Positions 41,263-50,434 are shown, counted from the first letter of the stretch. The stretch is 64,000 bases of DNA from Maliibacterium massiliense (GCF_900604345.1 NZ_LR026983.1:2232001-2296000), one strand, 5' to 3'. Numbers and translations are program-made. The notes: a model not told the origin generated them from the sequence alone.

Positions 41263-42570
41263 ATGCAATATCTGATTAAAAACGCGCGCATCATCACCAT
41301 GGATGCGCAGGACACGGTCTATGAAAATGGCTGCCTGCTCACGCAGGATGACCGCATCGCCTACGTGGGCGACGCTTCAGGCTGCCCCGACGTGCCCGAG
41401 GCCTGCGTGTACGACGCCAAGGACGGCATCGTGCTGCCCGGCTTTATCAACACCCACACGCACATCCCCATGACGCTGCTGCGCGGGGTGGTCAATGACC
41501 TGCCGCTGCACGCGTGGCTGGACCATATCTTTGCGCTGGAGGCGCACCTCACCGAGGAGGACGTCTACTGGGGCGCGCTCTGCGGCATGGCCGAGATGCT
41601 GCGCGGGGGCTGCACCCTGTTTAACGACATGTACTATTTTACCGAGCGCATGGCGCAGGCAGTGCAAGAGACGGGCATGCGCGGGGTGCTCTCGCGGGGC
41701 ATCCTGGGCAGCGATCAGGAGGCGTTCGACAAGATCGACCAGGTACAGGATACCATCCGCGCCTGCGACGGCATGGCGGATGGACGGGTGCGCATCCGCC
41801 TAGGCATGCACGCCGAGTACACCTGCTCGGAGGCGCTGCTGCGCTACGGCGCAGAGAAGGCCAAGGATTGGGGCGTGGGCATCCACATCCACGTCTCGGA
41901 GACGGTCAAAGAGGTGGAGGAATGCATCGGCCGCCACAACCTGACGCCGGTGGCCTACCTAAATAAACTGGGCGTGTTTGACGTGCCCACCAGCGCCGCG
42001 CACTGCGTGGTGCTGCACCCTGGGGATATCGAGATTCTCGCGCAAAAGCGCGTCGCGGCGCTGCACAACCCCGGCTCCAACTGCATCCTGGCCTCGGGCT
42101 TCTCGCCCGTGCCCGAGATGCTGCGCGCAGGGGTGAACGTCTCCATCGGCACCGACGGGCCGGGCAGCAACAACAATCTGGACATGCTGCAGGAGATCTA
42201 CCTTGCCGCGGTGCTGCACAAGGCCACCCACCGCGACGCCACGTGCGTCTCGGCCAGCCAGGCGCTGCGCCTGGGCACCATGGAGGGCGCGGTTGCCGTG
42301 GGCCAGCAGCAGGACATTGGATCGCTTGAAGTGGGCAAAAAGGCGGATTTGAGCGTGGTGGACACCTCCAAATCCACGGTCTACGCGCCCAAGGGGGACC
42401 CCCATTACCAGATCGTCTACGCCGCCTCCAGCGGCGATATGGATTTGACCATGGTGGACGGCAAGGTACTGGTGGAGCATGGGGAATTCAAAACCATCGA
42501 TATCGACCGTGTGAAGTTTGAGACCAACCGCATCTCGCAGAAGCTGCGCGCGCTGGCAGGAGAAAACTGA
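41263..42570 (+). CDS. mtaD: Amidohydrolase, S-adenosylhomocysteine/5-methylthioadenosine deaminase type
   Basis: The product is 435 residues from ATG 41263 with AAGGAGAGATGGAG upstream, 17 bases after galU. The metal-dependent deaminase signatures are GFINTHTHIPMTLLRG (HxH ligands), HIHVSETVKEVEE, SAAHCVVL and SIGTDGPGSNNNLDM (catalytic Asp). A beta-sandwich domain closes both ends (VYENGCLL, DLTMVDGKVLVEHGE). The class deaminates MTA, SAH or adenosine derivatives in methionine salvage. Substrate choice is inferred from subfamily motifs. Confidence 0.9.
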   Translation: MQYLIKNARIITMDAQDTVYENGCLLTQDDRIAYVGDASGCPDVPEACVYDAKDGIVLPGFINTHTHIPMTLLRGVVNDLPLHAWLDHIFALEAHLTEEDVYWGALCGMAEMLRGGCTLFNDMYYFTERMAQAVQETGMRGVLSRGILGSDQEAFDKIDQVQDTIRACDGMADGRVRIRLGMHAEYTCSEALLRYGAEKAKDWGVGIHIHVSETVKEVEECIGRHNLTPVAYLNKLGVFDVPTSAAHCVVLHPGDIEILAQKRVAALHNPGSNCILASGFSPVPEMLRAGVNVSIGTDGPGSNNNLDMLQEIYLAAVLHKATHRDATCVSASQALRLGTMEGAVAVGQQQDIGSLEVGKKADLSVVDTSKSTVYAPKGDPHYQIVYAASSGDMDLTMVDGKVLVEHGEFKTIDIDRVKFETNRISQKLRALAGEN

Positions 42571-42573
42571 TCC

Positions 42574-44475
42574 ATGGCAAAATACCGGGCGAAACAAAGA
42601 CAGAATGCACAGGCCACGCCTCCTTGCAGGAGCAGGGGGGCGCTTGTGTGCGTGCTTGCGCTCATCGCCGTACTGCTCACGCTTGTGATCGTGATGGTGG
42701 TGATGACGCTATCAAGCGATGAAGTGGGGGACCCCGTCAACGGCAAGCCCGCCTCCAGCGTGCGGGGGTACTATGCCTCCAATCAGAGCTACGTGGGCGG
42801 CGAGGAGATGAACGAGGTTGTGCTGGAGGATATGTCCATTGACCAGGAGGGCAAGGACGTGGTGCTGCGGCTGACCTTTACCCACGGCAACACCAGCTAT
42901 GACGGCCAGGATGTGCGCGCCGCCACGGCCGTGCCCTACTACGACCTGCAGATCACGGGCACGCCCCGCCGCCTGGCGCTCTATATGGAGGATATCGTCA
43001 GCTGGGCGTTCACGGCCAAGAGCTCCTGGCAGCAGCTGGACCTTCTAAACGGCGTGTTTATCAGCGGCGCAAGCGGCATGACCAATCCCACGCTCTACGT
43101 GCAGCTGACGCGCGATGTGGCCTACAAGGTCAGCCAGGAGGACGGCGACCTGGTGATCCGCCTGCGCCCGCTTGCGCAGCAGAACGATGTGCGCTACTAC
43201 GCGCTGCTCAACGCGGCGACGGACTACGCGCACGAGCGCGCGCTGCGCACGCTGGGCATGCAGCCCACGCTGTGCGCGGATAAAAAGAATACCCTGCTGA
43301 TCTCCGAGAGCTTCCAGACGCAGGCCGAGGCGGAGGCGTTCGCCGCCCAGGTGCAGGCGCAGCTGGGCCCGCGCTACAGCTACAAGAAGTGCCACGTGGT
43401 GCAGCTGGCGGGTGATGCGCTGCCCCCCTTTGACGGCAACCTGGAGATGGAGGAGATCCAAAACAAGCCCGTGCTCTACCAGGACGGCCAGCCCAAAACG
43501 GCCGAGGTGCTGGAGGTCAACGCACGGCTGCTTGCCATCGCGCCCGACGGCGCGACGCGGCTCTTTGCCACGCCCGTGCAGGACATCCAGTCCGGCGAGC
43601 AGGTCACCTACGAGGCGCTCTATACCCTCGATGCGCAGGGCCAGCGCAAAGAGCTTGTCAACATGCAGTTTGGCACCATGCTCGTGGCGCAGTACGCGCC
43701 CGATGGCAGGCACATCGCCTTTATCGTGCTGGATACCACCCAGGAGATGTCGCTTTTGTACCTCTACGCGCTGGATACGGGGGAGCTGACCTCCATCAGC
43801 CAGGAGGGCTTCGGTTCGCGCGCCTGGGATTTCGTCTGGTCGCCCGACAGCGCTGCCCTCTACGGCATGACGGCGAGCGGCAAGGACGAGGAGGCTTCCT
43901 ATCAGATCCAAAAATACGATCTGACAGCGCCACAGCAGCAGCGCGTAAGCACCCTTACAGCGCTGGAGGCGGGGCAGGGCATGCTGGGCATCGCGGGTGA
44001 TACGCTCTACTATTCCGAGGCAGAGCAGGGCGCAGACGGCGCCATTTACCGGCTGCGCCTGGCCGATGGCGCCAGGGCCAAAGTGGCGGATGGCACCCGC
44101 TTTATCCTCAGCGCGGACGGCGCACAGATGGCTGTCACCGGCAGCGGCAAGCTCAAAGAAGCGGAGGACGCCCTGCGCCTCTACCGCACCGCCGACTGGT
44201 CCGTCCTCTACCAGATGCCGGGCGTGCATATCAGCGACTTTGCATTTTGTGCGCACGGGCAGCTGCTGTTTTTAACCAACACCGCCGATACCAGCGCCGA
44301 TACGGCGAGTGCGCTGTACCGTTACGCGCCCGGCCAGCAGCAGGCCAGCCTGCAGTTTGGCTGCAGCGTCATTGATTTTGTACCCGATGCGTCTGCGCAG
44401 GCGGTGGTGCTCAACGAGACCTACGGCCGCCAGGGCGTGGATGTGCCGGTGGCCTACCGCGCACCGCTGCACTGA
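42574..44475 (+). CDS. Membrane-anchored beta-propeller protein of unknown function
   Basis: The product is 633 residues starting 4 bases after mtaD. A basic N-terminus and one membrane span (about residues 24-48) anchor an exported part. Residues 55-215 are beta-rich (AMIN-like, VLRLTFTHGNTSYDG, RLALYMEDIVSWAF). Residues about 225-275 resemble a SPOR-type domain (LISESFQTQAEAEAFAAQVQAQLGPRYSYKK). Residues 300-630 are a six/seven-bladed TolB/WD-like propeller with repeated APDG-, SPDS- and SADG-type loops. This suggests a peptidoglycan- or envelope-associated scaffold. I do not know the family by name. Confidence 0.7.
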   Translation: MAKYRAKQRQNAQATPPCRSRGALVCVLALIAVLLTLVIVMVVMTLSSDEVGDPVNGKPASSVRGYYASNQSYVGGEEMNEVVLEDMSIDQEGKDVVLRLTFTHGNTSYDGQDVRAATAVPYYDLQITGTPRRLALYMEDIVSWAFTAKSSWQQLDLLNGVFISGASGMTNPTLYVQLTRDVAYKVSQEDGDLVIRLRPLAQQNDVRYYALLNAATDYAHERALRTLGMQPTLCADKKNTLLISESFQTQAEAEAFAAQVQAQLGPRYSYKKCHVVQLAGDALPPFDGNLEMEEIQNKPVLYQDGQPKTAEVLEVNARLLAIAPDGATRLFATPVQDIQSGEQVTYEALYTLDAQGQRKELVNMQFGTMLVAQYAPDGRHIAFIVLDTTQEMSLLYLYALDTGELTSISQEGFGSRAWDFVWSPDSAALYGMTASGKDEEASYQIQKYDLTAPQQQRVSTLTALEAGQGMLGIAGDTLYYSEAEQGADGAIYRLRLADGARAKVADGTRFILSADGAQMAVTGSGKLKEAEDALRLYRTADWSVLYQMPGVHISDFAFCAHGQLLFLTNTADTSADTASALYRYAPGQQQASLQFGCSVIDFVPDASAQAVVLNETYGRQGVDVPVAYRAPLH

Positions 44476-44512
44476 CGAGCCTGGGTAAAGGGCGTATGGC
44501 AGCAATTCCCCC

Positions 44513-44560
44513 TTGCATTACTGATGAAAACACACTATAATAAAGTCAAAGTTAGTCAGT
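44513..44560 (+). promoter_or_regulatory. ctsR promoter with CtsR operator
   Basis: TTGCAT (44513-44518), 17 bases, TATAAT (44536-44541). Immediately after it lies the direct repeat AGTCAAA-GTT-AGTCAGT (about 44544-44560), a close match to the CtsR heptad operator RGTCAAA-N3-RGTCAAA. Confidence 0.88.
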
Positions 44561-44576
44561 AAAGAGGGTGCAACAG

Positions 44577-45038
44577 ATGGCCGTACTCAGTGACCATATC
44601 GAGTCTTTCATCAAGGCGCTGCTGGAGGATGACGGGCAGGGCGTGGTGGAGATGCAGCGCAACGAGCTTGCGCAGTACTTCCGCTGTGCGCCGTCCCAGA
44701 TCAACTACGTGCTCTCCACGCGCTTTACCGTGGAGCGCGGGTATATCATTGAATCGCGCCGCGGCGGCGGCGGTTACATCCGCGTCGCTAAGCTGGACGT
44801 CAACCGGGACGAGTACCTGCATTATCTCGTCACCGAGGGCATTGGCGAGGGGCTTTACGAGGATGAGGCCGCGCACATCCTATTGCGCATGCAGGAGCAG
44901 CAGCTCGTCACGCCCAAGGAGGCGGGGCTGATGCGCGCCGCCCTGACAGACCGCGCGCTGGGCGTGCCCTCGCCCATCCGCGAGCGGGTGCGCGCAAACG
45001 TGCTGCGCGCCATGGTCGTTAACCTGATGCACGCCTAG
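44577..45038 (+). CDS. ctsR: CtsR heat-shock repressor
   Basis: The product is 153 residues from ATG 44577, with AAAGAGGG 9 bases upstream. The winged helix-turn-helix carries the hallmark RGGGGYIRV wing (about residues 60-68) that inserts in the DNA minor groove; the N-terminus LSDHIESFIKALLEDDGQGVVEMQRNELAQYFRCAPSQINYVLSTRF is typical. It represses clp and related protease genes and is inactivated by heat. An autoregulatory operator lies upstream. Unusually, no mcsA, mcsB or clpC follows. Confidence 0.97.
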   Translation: MAVLSDHIESFIKALLEDDGQGVVEMQRNELAQYFRCAPSQINYVLSTRFTVERGYIIESRRGGGGYIRVAKLDVNRDEYLHYLVTEGIGEGLYEDEAAHILLRMQEQQLVTPKEAGLMRAALTDRALGVPSPIRERVRANVLRAMVVNLMHA

Positions 45039-45076
45039 CGGCGCAAGTAAAAAATTTAACGGCAAAAACGATACGC

Positions 45077-45108
45077 ACAGCCCCTGCCGGCGCGCCGGCG
45101 GGGGCTGT
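45077..45108. other. GC-rich palindrome after ctsR
   Basis: ACAGCCCC...GGGGCTGT forms a long near-perfect palindrome including CCGGCGCGCCGG. No T-tract follows, so it is only a possible terminator. Confidence 0.5.
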
Positions 45109-45247
45109 CTGCATTCCCATGCGCAATTATTATTTCATTTTCCCCGCATTTTTGCTATGATAAGGGTAATAAAAGATACCGTACGTTTTGATGAATCCTA
45201 CCGATACGCAAACATGTTTCCGGCAGCTTTTTAAGGAGGAATTGCAT

Positions 45248-45859
45248 ATGGCGAAACGTGTCATCACCATCAGCCGCGAGTTTGGCAGCGGGGGACGCCG
45301 CATCGGCAAAATGGTTGCCGAAGCGCTGGGGTACGCCTTTTACGACCGGCAGCTGATCGCCATGGTGGCCAAGGAGAGCGGCTTTTCGGTGGACTTTGTG
45401 GAGGAGACGGGCGAGTACGCCACCAAGAGCCTGCTCTTTAGCATCGCCACGGGCAGCTATTACGGCCAGAACGCCTTTACACCCGACAGCATGCACCCGG
45501 CAGACAAAATCCATGTGCTGCAGAACAAGATTATCCGCCAGATTGCCGAAAAGGAGCCCTGCGTGATCGTGGGGCGCTGTGCGGATTACATCTTAAAGGA
45601 GCGCACGGACTGCATGCACGTCTTCATCCATGCGGACATGGCCTTTAAAAAGCAGCGCGCGATGGCGGAATACGGCATCGCGGTCAAGGATGTGGAGAAG
45701 GCCCTGCAAAAGAAGGATAAGGGCCGCGCCAACCACTACAAACACTACACGCAGCAGAGCTGGGGCTTTGCAGGCAACTACAACCTGACGCTGGACAGCG
45801 GCATGTTCGGCCTGGAGGCCTGCCGGGATATCATTGTAACGCTGGCAAAGCGGTTCTAG
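45248..45859 (+). CDS. Cytidylate kinase-like family protein
   Basis: The product is 203 residues from ATG 45248 with AAGGAGG upstream. The start MAKRVITISREFGSGGRRIGKMVAEALGYAFYDRQLI contains the P-loop variant GSGGRRIG of the Cytidylate_kin_2 family. Later motifs are CVIVGRCADYIL, MHVFIHADMAFKKQR and a basic lid segment KKDKGRANHYKHYT. These proteins are common in Clostridia and Bacteroidetes; nucleoside-monophosphate kinase activity is plausible but untested for most. Confidence 0.88.
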   Translation: MAKRVITISREFGSGGRRIGKMVAEALGYAFYDRQLIAMVAKESGFSVDFVEETGEYATKSLLFSIATGSYYGQNAFTPDSMHPADKIHVLQNKIIRQIAEKEPCVIVGRCADYILKERTDCMHVFIHADMAFKKQRAMAEYGIAVKDVEKALQKKDKGRANHYKHYTQQSWGFAGNYNLTLDSGMFGLEACRDIIVTLAKRF

Positions 45860-46196
45860 CGACGTAAAGCGTGCGTGTAAGCGGTTGCGCGCATGGCACG
45901 CCTGCCGTTACAATAAGGACGAAAGCACGTCAAGAGACGGCGCGTCCCTGCGTGGGGCAGGGCGCGTCTCTTTTTAGCAATGTGCATGTCCTTTTTATAG
46001 GGGAGTGAGGGCGCCTCATAGGAGACGTCCCCCCACAGGTTTGCTCTTGATTTACGCTTCGGTGATGCCGGTCAGCTTGTCCTGCGCGGTCGGCTGCTGG
46101 CACAGGTGATCATGCGCAGGAGAAAACATGGCAAAGCGGGCATACCGTACATTTCCAAAGGCATGCCGCAAATTTTCAAAAAGGAAGGGATCAACG
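45860..46196. other. Gap with one terminator and no recognised gene
   Basis: After the terminator at 45932-45977 nothing recognisable is seen until the ribosome binding site AAGGAAGGGA of the next gene. Confidence 0.5.
45932..45977 (+). terminator. Terminator of the cytidylate-kinase-like gene
   Basis: AGAGACG...CGTCTCT hairpin with GTCCCTGC / GCAGGGC inner pairing and TTTTT at the end. Confidence 0.88.
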
Positions 46197-46964
46197 ATGG
46201 ACGTCATACGCAGCCTTTTTGCCCTGGAGGGCAAAAAGGCCATCATCACGGGCGCCTCGCGGGGCATTGGGGAGGAACTGGCGCGCACGTATCACGCGCT
46301 GGGCGTGGAGGTGGCGCTGCTTGCCCGCGGCGAAAAGACGCGCGCGCTTGCGCAGGAGCTCAGCGCATCCGGCCCCGCCGCCTACGGCTTCTGCGTGGAT
46401 TTGATCGACCGCGCCAAGCGGCGCGAGGCGGCCGAGCGCGCGCTTGACGCGCTGGGCGGGGTGGATATCCTGGTCAACAACGCAGGCATCGCGCCGGAGT
46501 ACCCCGCGGTAGTATACCCGCTGGAGGCCTGGGACGCGTGCATGGAGCTGAACCTGACGGCCGCCTTTGACATGTGCAGGATCTGCGGGCCGACGCTGCT
46601 TGCGCAGGGCTATGGCAAGGTGATCAACACCTGCTCGCTGCACACCTACATGGGTAAGCGCTGCATCGAGGCCTACACCGCCTCCAAGGGCGGGCTGGGC
46701 TTGCTGACCAAGTCGCTGGCGCACGAGTGGGCGCCCCACGGCGTCAATGTCAACGGCATCGCGCCCGGGTTTATCGAGACGGAGATTTCTTCGGAGCTGC
46801 GCCACAACGCGCCGGAATATCAAAAGACCCTTGACCGCCTGCCCGCGGGGCATTGGGGCACGCCGGCTGATCTGATGGGCGCGTTCCTGTTTTTGTCCTC
46901 GCACGCCTCGGATTACGTGCAGGGGCACATCCTCGCGGTGGACGGCGGCATTCTGGCCATTTGA
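46197..46964 (+). CDS. Short-chain dehydrogenase (gluconate/deoxygluconate dehydrogenase-like)
   Basis: The product is 255 residues from ATG 46197, with AAGGAAGGGA upstream. NAD(P) motif TGASRGIG (about residue 17), NNAG in ILVNNAGIAPEYP, catalytic Ser of INTCSLHTY and Tyr/Lys of YTASK are all present. The opening SLFALEGKKAIITGASRGIG and the GIAPGFIETE loop resemble gluconate 5-dehydrogenase and KduD. The next gene, a transaldolase-like aldolase, starts 27 bases later, which suggests a small sugar-acid pathway. Confidence 0.88.
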   Translation: MDVIRSLFALEGKKAIITGASRGIGEELARTYHALGVEVALLARGEKTRALAQELSASGPAAYGFCVDLIDRAKRREAAERALDALGGVDILVNNAGIAPEYPAVVYPLEAWDACMELNLTAAFDMCRICGPTLLAQGYGKVINTCSLHTYMGKRCIEAYTASKGGLGLLTKSLAHEWAPHGVNVNGIAPGFIETEISSELRHNAPEYQKTLDRLPAGHWGTPADLMGAFLFLSSHASDYVQGHILAVDGGILAI

Positions 46965-46991
46965 TTGGACAAAAAAGGAGAAGCACGCAAC

Positions 46992-47663
46992 ATGAATATT
47001 TTGATCGATAACGCAAACTACGCGCTCGTCATGGCGCTCTTTGACGCCTTTCCCTACGACGGCGTGACCACCAACCCCACCATCCTTTCACGTGAGCCGG
47101 AGGCGCCCATGGCGCTGCTCAAGCGCCTGCGCGAGGATATCCCTTCGCAGGCGCAGCTGCACGTGCAGGTGGTCTCCACCCAGTGCGATGCAATCGTATC
47201 GGAGGCGCGCCACATCCTCGATGCGCTGGGGGAGAACACCTTTGTCAAAATCCCGGTGAGCGACGCGGGGCTGCGCGCGATGCGCGCGCTCAAAGGCGCG
47301 CCCATCACGGCCACGGCTATCTTTACACCCATGCAGGCCTTCCTGGCCGCCAAGCTGGGGGCGCGCTACGTGGCGCCCTACGTCACCCGCATCACCAACG
47401 AGGGGGGCGACGGCATGCGCGTGGCCATGGAGATTCACGACATGCTGCGCGCGCACAGCATGCCCTGCGACGTGCTGGCGGCCAGCTTCTCCAACGTACA
47501 GCAGGCCAAGGACCTGTGCGTGCACGGCATCGGCGCGGTGACGCTCACCCCGCCCATACTCGACGAGATGACAAGCTGCAACCAAACCGGCATTGCGATC
47601 GACACCTTTGCACGCAACTTTGCCAAGGCCTTCGGCGCGGGGCGCACCATGTGCGACGACTGA
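46992..47663 (+). CDS. Transaldolase/fructose-6-phosphate aldolase family protein
   Basis: The product is 223 residues from ATG 46992 with AAAGGAGAA upstream. It is a TIM barrel of the short TalC/FSA type. The Schiff-base lysine lies in FVKIPVS (about residue 87). NILIDNANYALV at the start and TTNPTILS are family signatures, as is ITATAIFTPMQAFLAAKLGARYVAPYV. It cleaves or forms sugar phosphates via dihydroxyacetone transfer; exact donor unknown. It follows the SDR gene in the same transcript. Confidence 0.9.
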   Translation: MNILIDNANYALVMALFDAFPYDGVTTNPTILSREPEAPMALLKRLREDIPSQAQLHVQVVSTQCDAIVSEARHILDALGENTFVKIPVSDAGLRAMRALKGAPITATAIFTPMQAFLAAKLGARYVAPYVTRITNEGGDGMRVAMEIHDMLRAHSMPCDVLAASFSNVQQAKDLCVHGIGAVTLTPPILDEMTSCNQTGIAIDTFARNFAKAFGAGRTMCDD

Positions 47664-47682
47664 CCAGCGTCGGATATGTAGA

Positions 47683-47724
47683 AAGCAAGTACCGGCTCCA
47701 TCTGCAGCCGGTACTTGCTTTTTT
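47683..47724 (+). terminator. Strong terminator of the SDR-aldolase operon
   Basis: A perfect 15-bp stem beginning AAGCAAGTACC (47683-47697 with 47706-47720), 8-base loop, then TTTT. Confidence 0.93.
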
Positions 47725-47771
47725 ATGCAATGCGCTAAAGGCGCGCAACTTTTTATATAGTTGTAAGCGGG

Positions 47772-49712
47772 TTACCGCGCGCCCCTGTGCCTGCGCGCGT
47801 GGTATGCGCACGCAGCGCCCCCTGCCGCAAGCAACACGCCTGCCATGGCAAGGCAGAGATAGCGCGCAAAGGGGTCGCCTGTCGGCGGAGCCGCGCCGGG
47901 GTTGTGCGCATCCCCCGGCGTTCCGGATGGCGCGGGGTCCGCGGGCTTGCCCGTGGGCGGAACCACCGTATCCTCCAGACGGATTTCCTGCATCAGCGCC
48001 GCGTCGCGGAAGTATCTGCCGCAGCGTGTGCAGTGCCAGTAGACGATATTCCCGCTCTGGGTCTGCGTCGCCTCGGTTGCCTCTACTTTGATGGCGCTGT
48101 GCACGACCTCCACCTGGCAGCGTGCGGTTTTGCCGCCGTCCTTGGTCGTCACCGTAATGCTTGCAGCGCCCGAAGCCACCGCCTTGACGTTGCCATCGGC
48201 GTCCACCGTTGCTGCCGCCGGATTGTCGCTCGACCAGGTGACGGACGGGTTTTCCGCGTTCGCGGGCGCGACCGTCGCCGTCAGGGAGACGCTTTCGCCC
48301 TCCAGCAGGCGCAGCTGTGTTTGATTCAGTGTCACGCCGCTGACGGACGCCGCCCAAACGGCGGTAAAGCTGTCGCCGTCCTGCACAGCGACGCGGCTGC
48401 CGCTCGCGTAGCGCTGCGTTCCGCGCTGCCAGCCCTTGAGGATGTATCCCTGCCGCGAGATCGCGGGGAGGGTGATCCCGTCATTTTCGGCCGCCACGCG
48501 CACAACGGTGCCCGTGCCGTCGTTGTAGTCCAGTGCTGCCGTCTTCATAGCGCCGCCTGTTCCGGCCGTGGCGGTGGGCGTGATTTGCGCGCCGTCGCCG
48601 GCGTTTTTCAGCGCGTCATCAAACGTCTGATGATAGGTGTAGACGTTGCCGTTATTGAGCTCATAGGGGAGATCGCCCGTCACCCATTTGGCAACAGAAC
48701 TGGAGAAGCTGCCGCCGGAAATCTGCGGATCGCCGGTATTGGGCGCGCCCTTGAGCGCGGGTACGCCTGCGGGCGCGACGAACGTGCCGCCTTTGATAAT
48801 GCCCGTGGCCGTCTCGTTGACGCCGCCGTCTCCACCTTGATTATCGTTGCCGATGGCCACGGCGGTCATACGTCCCTCGGTTTCAAAATGGCCATCGTTG
48901 ATAACGCAGTTGACCTTGCCCACCTCACCGGCCGCGTACAGCGCGTAGTGGGTGGCGGTGTGGCTGGCGTCCCGCGGGCATTGCAGCGATTTGAACGTGC
49001 CTGTGTTGACCTCAAGATAACCGACCGATGCCGAGACCGCGCCCTGCACGCCGGTATAGGTGCCGCCATTGATGACCATATGGGAGTTGACGCTGGCGTT
49101 GCGGATGGTGTAAGAGTAAGTACCGTTGCACTGGCTGCAGGTCTCGCCTGCATAGCGGCCATCGTGAAGTACGGCTTTGCCCTCGTTGTAAATCGCGCAG
49201 GTCGCGCCCTCGAACACACCCGTATATACAGTCAGAATCGCGCTGCTTCCGGTATTGCGGATGCAGGAGCCGCTTGCATAGATGGCGCCGCGGAAGGTCC
49301 CGTTCTCAATCGTGAGCGTGCCCTTATTATTGATGGCGCCAAGGCCGTGTGCCTGTGACATGGAGGCGTCGATGACCCCGTTGCCCTTCACGGTAAGCGT
49401 GCCTTCATTTACAATCGCCCGGCCGCTGAAATTGTCCGTGACGGTGATGCTCTTCCCAGCCATATCCAGTACGATGGTCTTATCCGCGGCAATGGTGACA
49501 ATATCCGCGGTTTGCATCACAATATTGTCAAGCAGCGTAACGGTGGTTTTGACATTGCCGCCGGGCACTGCATCAACCGCCGCCTGCAGGCTTGTATACT
49601 GCTGCGTGCCCACTTGGGCCACAGGTGCATCCTGCGCAAACGCGGGGATGGGCATACAAACAAACGCCATCGCCAGCACCAGCAGCGCCGGTAGCCATCG
49701 ATATTTTTTCAA
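47772..49712 (-). CDS. Large cell-surface protein with beta-helix, Big2 domain and sortase-like end
   Basis: The product is 646 residues. Residues 1-26 are a Sec signal peptide (ending PAFA-Q). Residues about 35-330 are a right-handed beta-helix built on GTLTVKGNGVID, GTLTIENGTFRG and GGTYTG-type turns. Residues 385-450 form a beta-grasp repeat-like unit (YILKGWQRGTQRYASGS). Residues 455-535 are a bacterial Ig-like Big2 domain (VTLNQTQLRLLEGESVSL...PSVTWSSDNPAAATVDADG). Then comes a CxxC motif (YWHCTRCGRYFRD), a Pro-rich spacer, PPTGD, a membrane span and RRHRGAR. This fits a noncanonical sortase anchor and an adhesin or matrix role. Confidence 0.88.
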   Translation of the reverse strand: MKKYRWLPALLVLAMAFVCMPIPAFAQDAPVAQVGTQQYTSLQAAVDAVPGGNVKTTVTLLDNIVMQTADIVTIAADKTIVLDMAGKSITVTDNFSGRAIVNEGTLTVKGNGVIDASMSQAHGLGAINNKGTLTIENGTFRGAIYASGSCIRNTGSSAILTVYTGVFEGATCAIYNEGKAVLHDGRYAGETCSQCNGTYSYTIRNASVNSHMVINGGTYTGVQGAVSASVGYLEVNTGTFKSLQCPRDASHTATHYALYAAGEVGKVNCVINDGHFETEGRMTAVAIGNDNQGGDGGVNETATGIIKGGTFVAPAGVPALKGAPNTGDPQISGGSFSSSVAKWVTGDLPYELNNGNVYTYHQTFDDALKNAGDGAQITPTATAGTGGAMKTAALDYNDGTGTVVRVAAENDGITLPAISRQGYILKGWQRGTQRYASGSRVAVQDGDSFTAVWAASVSGVTLNQTQLRLLEGESVSLTATVAPANAENPSVTWSSDNPAAATVDADGNVKAVASGAASITVTTKDGGKTARCQVEVVHSAIKVEATEATQTQSGNIVYWHCTRCGRYFRDAALMQEIRLEDTVVPPTGKPADPAPSGTPGDAHNPGAAPPTGDPFARYLCLAMAGVLLAAGGAACAYHARRHRGAR

Positions 49713-49866
49713 AGGGAATCCCTCCTGTAAAAATATGAAAGAGCAGGCGTGCGGCCTGCTGCTTTACAAGCATATAAAACCGATTTGCTTCGCCTGGGAA
49801 TGCACCCAAGGAACAACTCGTGCACGGGGAATATGCCGTGCTGTTTTCTTGATCGAAATATATTTT

Positions 49867-49894
49867 ATTATAACACAAAAACATTCTCATGCAA
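49867..49894 (-). promoter_or_regulatory. Promoter of the surface-protein gene
   Basis: On the minus strand TTGCAT (49894-49889), 16 bases, TATAAT (49872-49867). A long (about 155-base) 5' untranslated leader precedes the start at 49712. Confidence 0.75.
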
Positions 49895-49954
49895 GGGAAT
49901 AAGATGTTCTTTGCCTGGTTTTTCTACAATTTTTGCATTTTTACTGCACATCCG

Positions 49955-50434
49955 TTACACAACGGGAGTATCTCCGGCGTAAGTGCGGGCGCGTGACAAC
50001 AGCGGCCCTTGCGCGGCAAGCGAAAAGGCGATGTTGCTGGAGCGGATGCAGAGCAGCCGCTGCAGCGGGGCAAGCGCAAAAGCGGCGAGCGTGCCGGCTG
50101 TGAGCGTCAGCGCCCCCGCATCGTCCAGCGCCGCGCGGCAGTACAGGTGCGCGCCCGCCCGCACCATCTGCTGCGATGCGGGGCCATCTGCCGCAAGCGA
50201 CGGATGCGCGCGCAGGATATGGGCCAGCGGCGAGGCGGCAAGCAGCGCCGCGCTTGTGACGCAGCACCCGCCCGAGGTGGCGCTGCCGGAGAATAGAATC
50301 ACGTCCGATGCGGCGCGCAGGCCGTATTCCGCCAGCGCCTGTGCGGGCAGAGAAAGCCGCCCGCTGGGTGCAAGGTTGCAGTATGCGTAGACGTATTTGC
50401 CGCCAAAGTGGAGCTGTGGCACGAAAAGACACAT
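49955..50434 (-). CDS. Possible AbrB/SpoVT-like protein divergent from gerA
   Basis: The product is 159 residues from ATG 50434 (MCLFVPQLHFGGKYVYAYCN). The segment YCNLAPSGRLSLPAQALAEYGLRAASDVILFSGSA has the swapped-hairpin AbrB signature (G-R-[IL]-x-LP-x-x-AL-x-x-YG), here in the first half. The C-terminal part (HLYCRAALDDAGALTL) is unassigned. The ribosome binding site is poor, so the start is uncertain. It faces away from the germination operon and may regulate it; this is inference. Confidence 0.55.
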   Translation of the reverse strand: MCLFVPQLHFGGKYVYAYCNLAPSGRLSLPAQALAEYGLRAASDVILFSGSATSGGCCVTSAALLAASPLAHILRAHPSLAADGPASQQMVRAGAHLYCRAALDDAGALTLTAGTLAAFALAPLQRLLCIRSSNIAFSLAAQGPLLSRARTYAGDTPVV

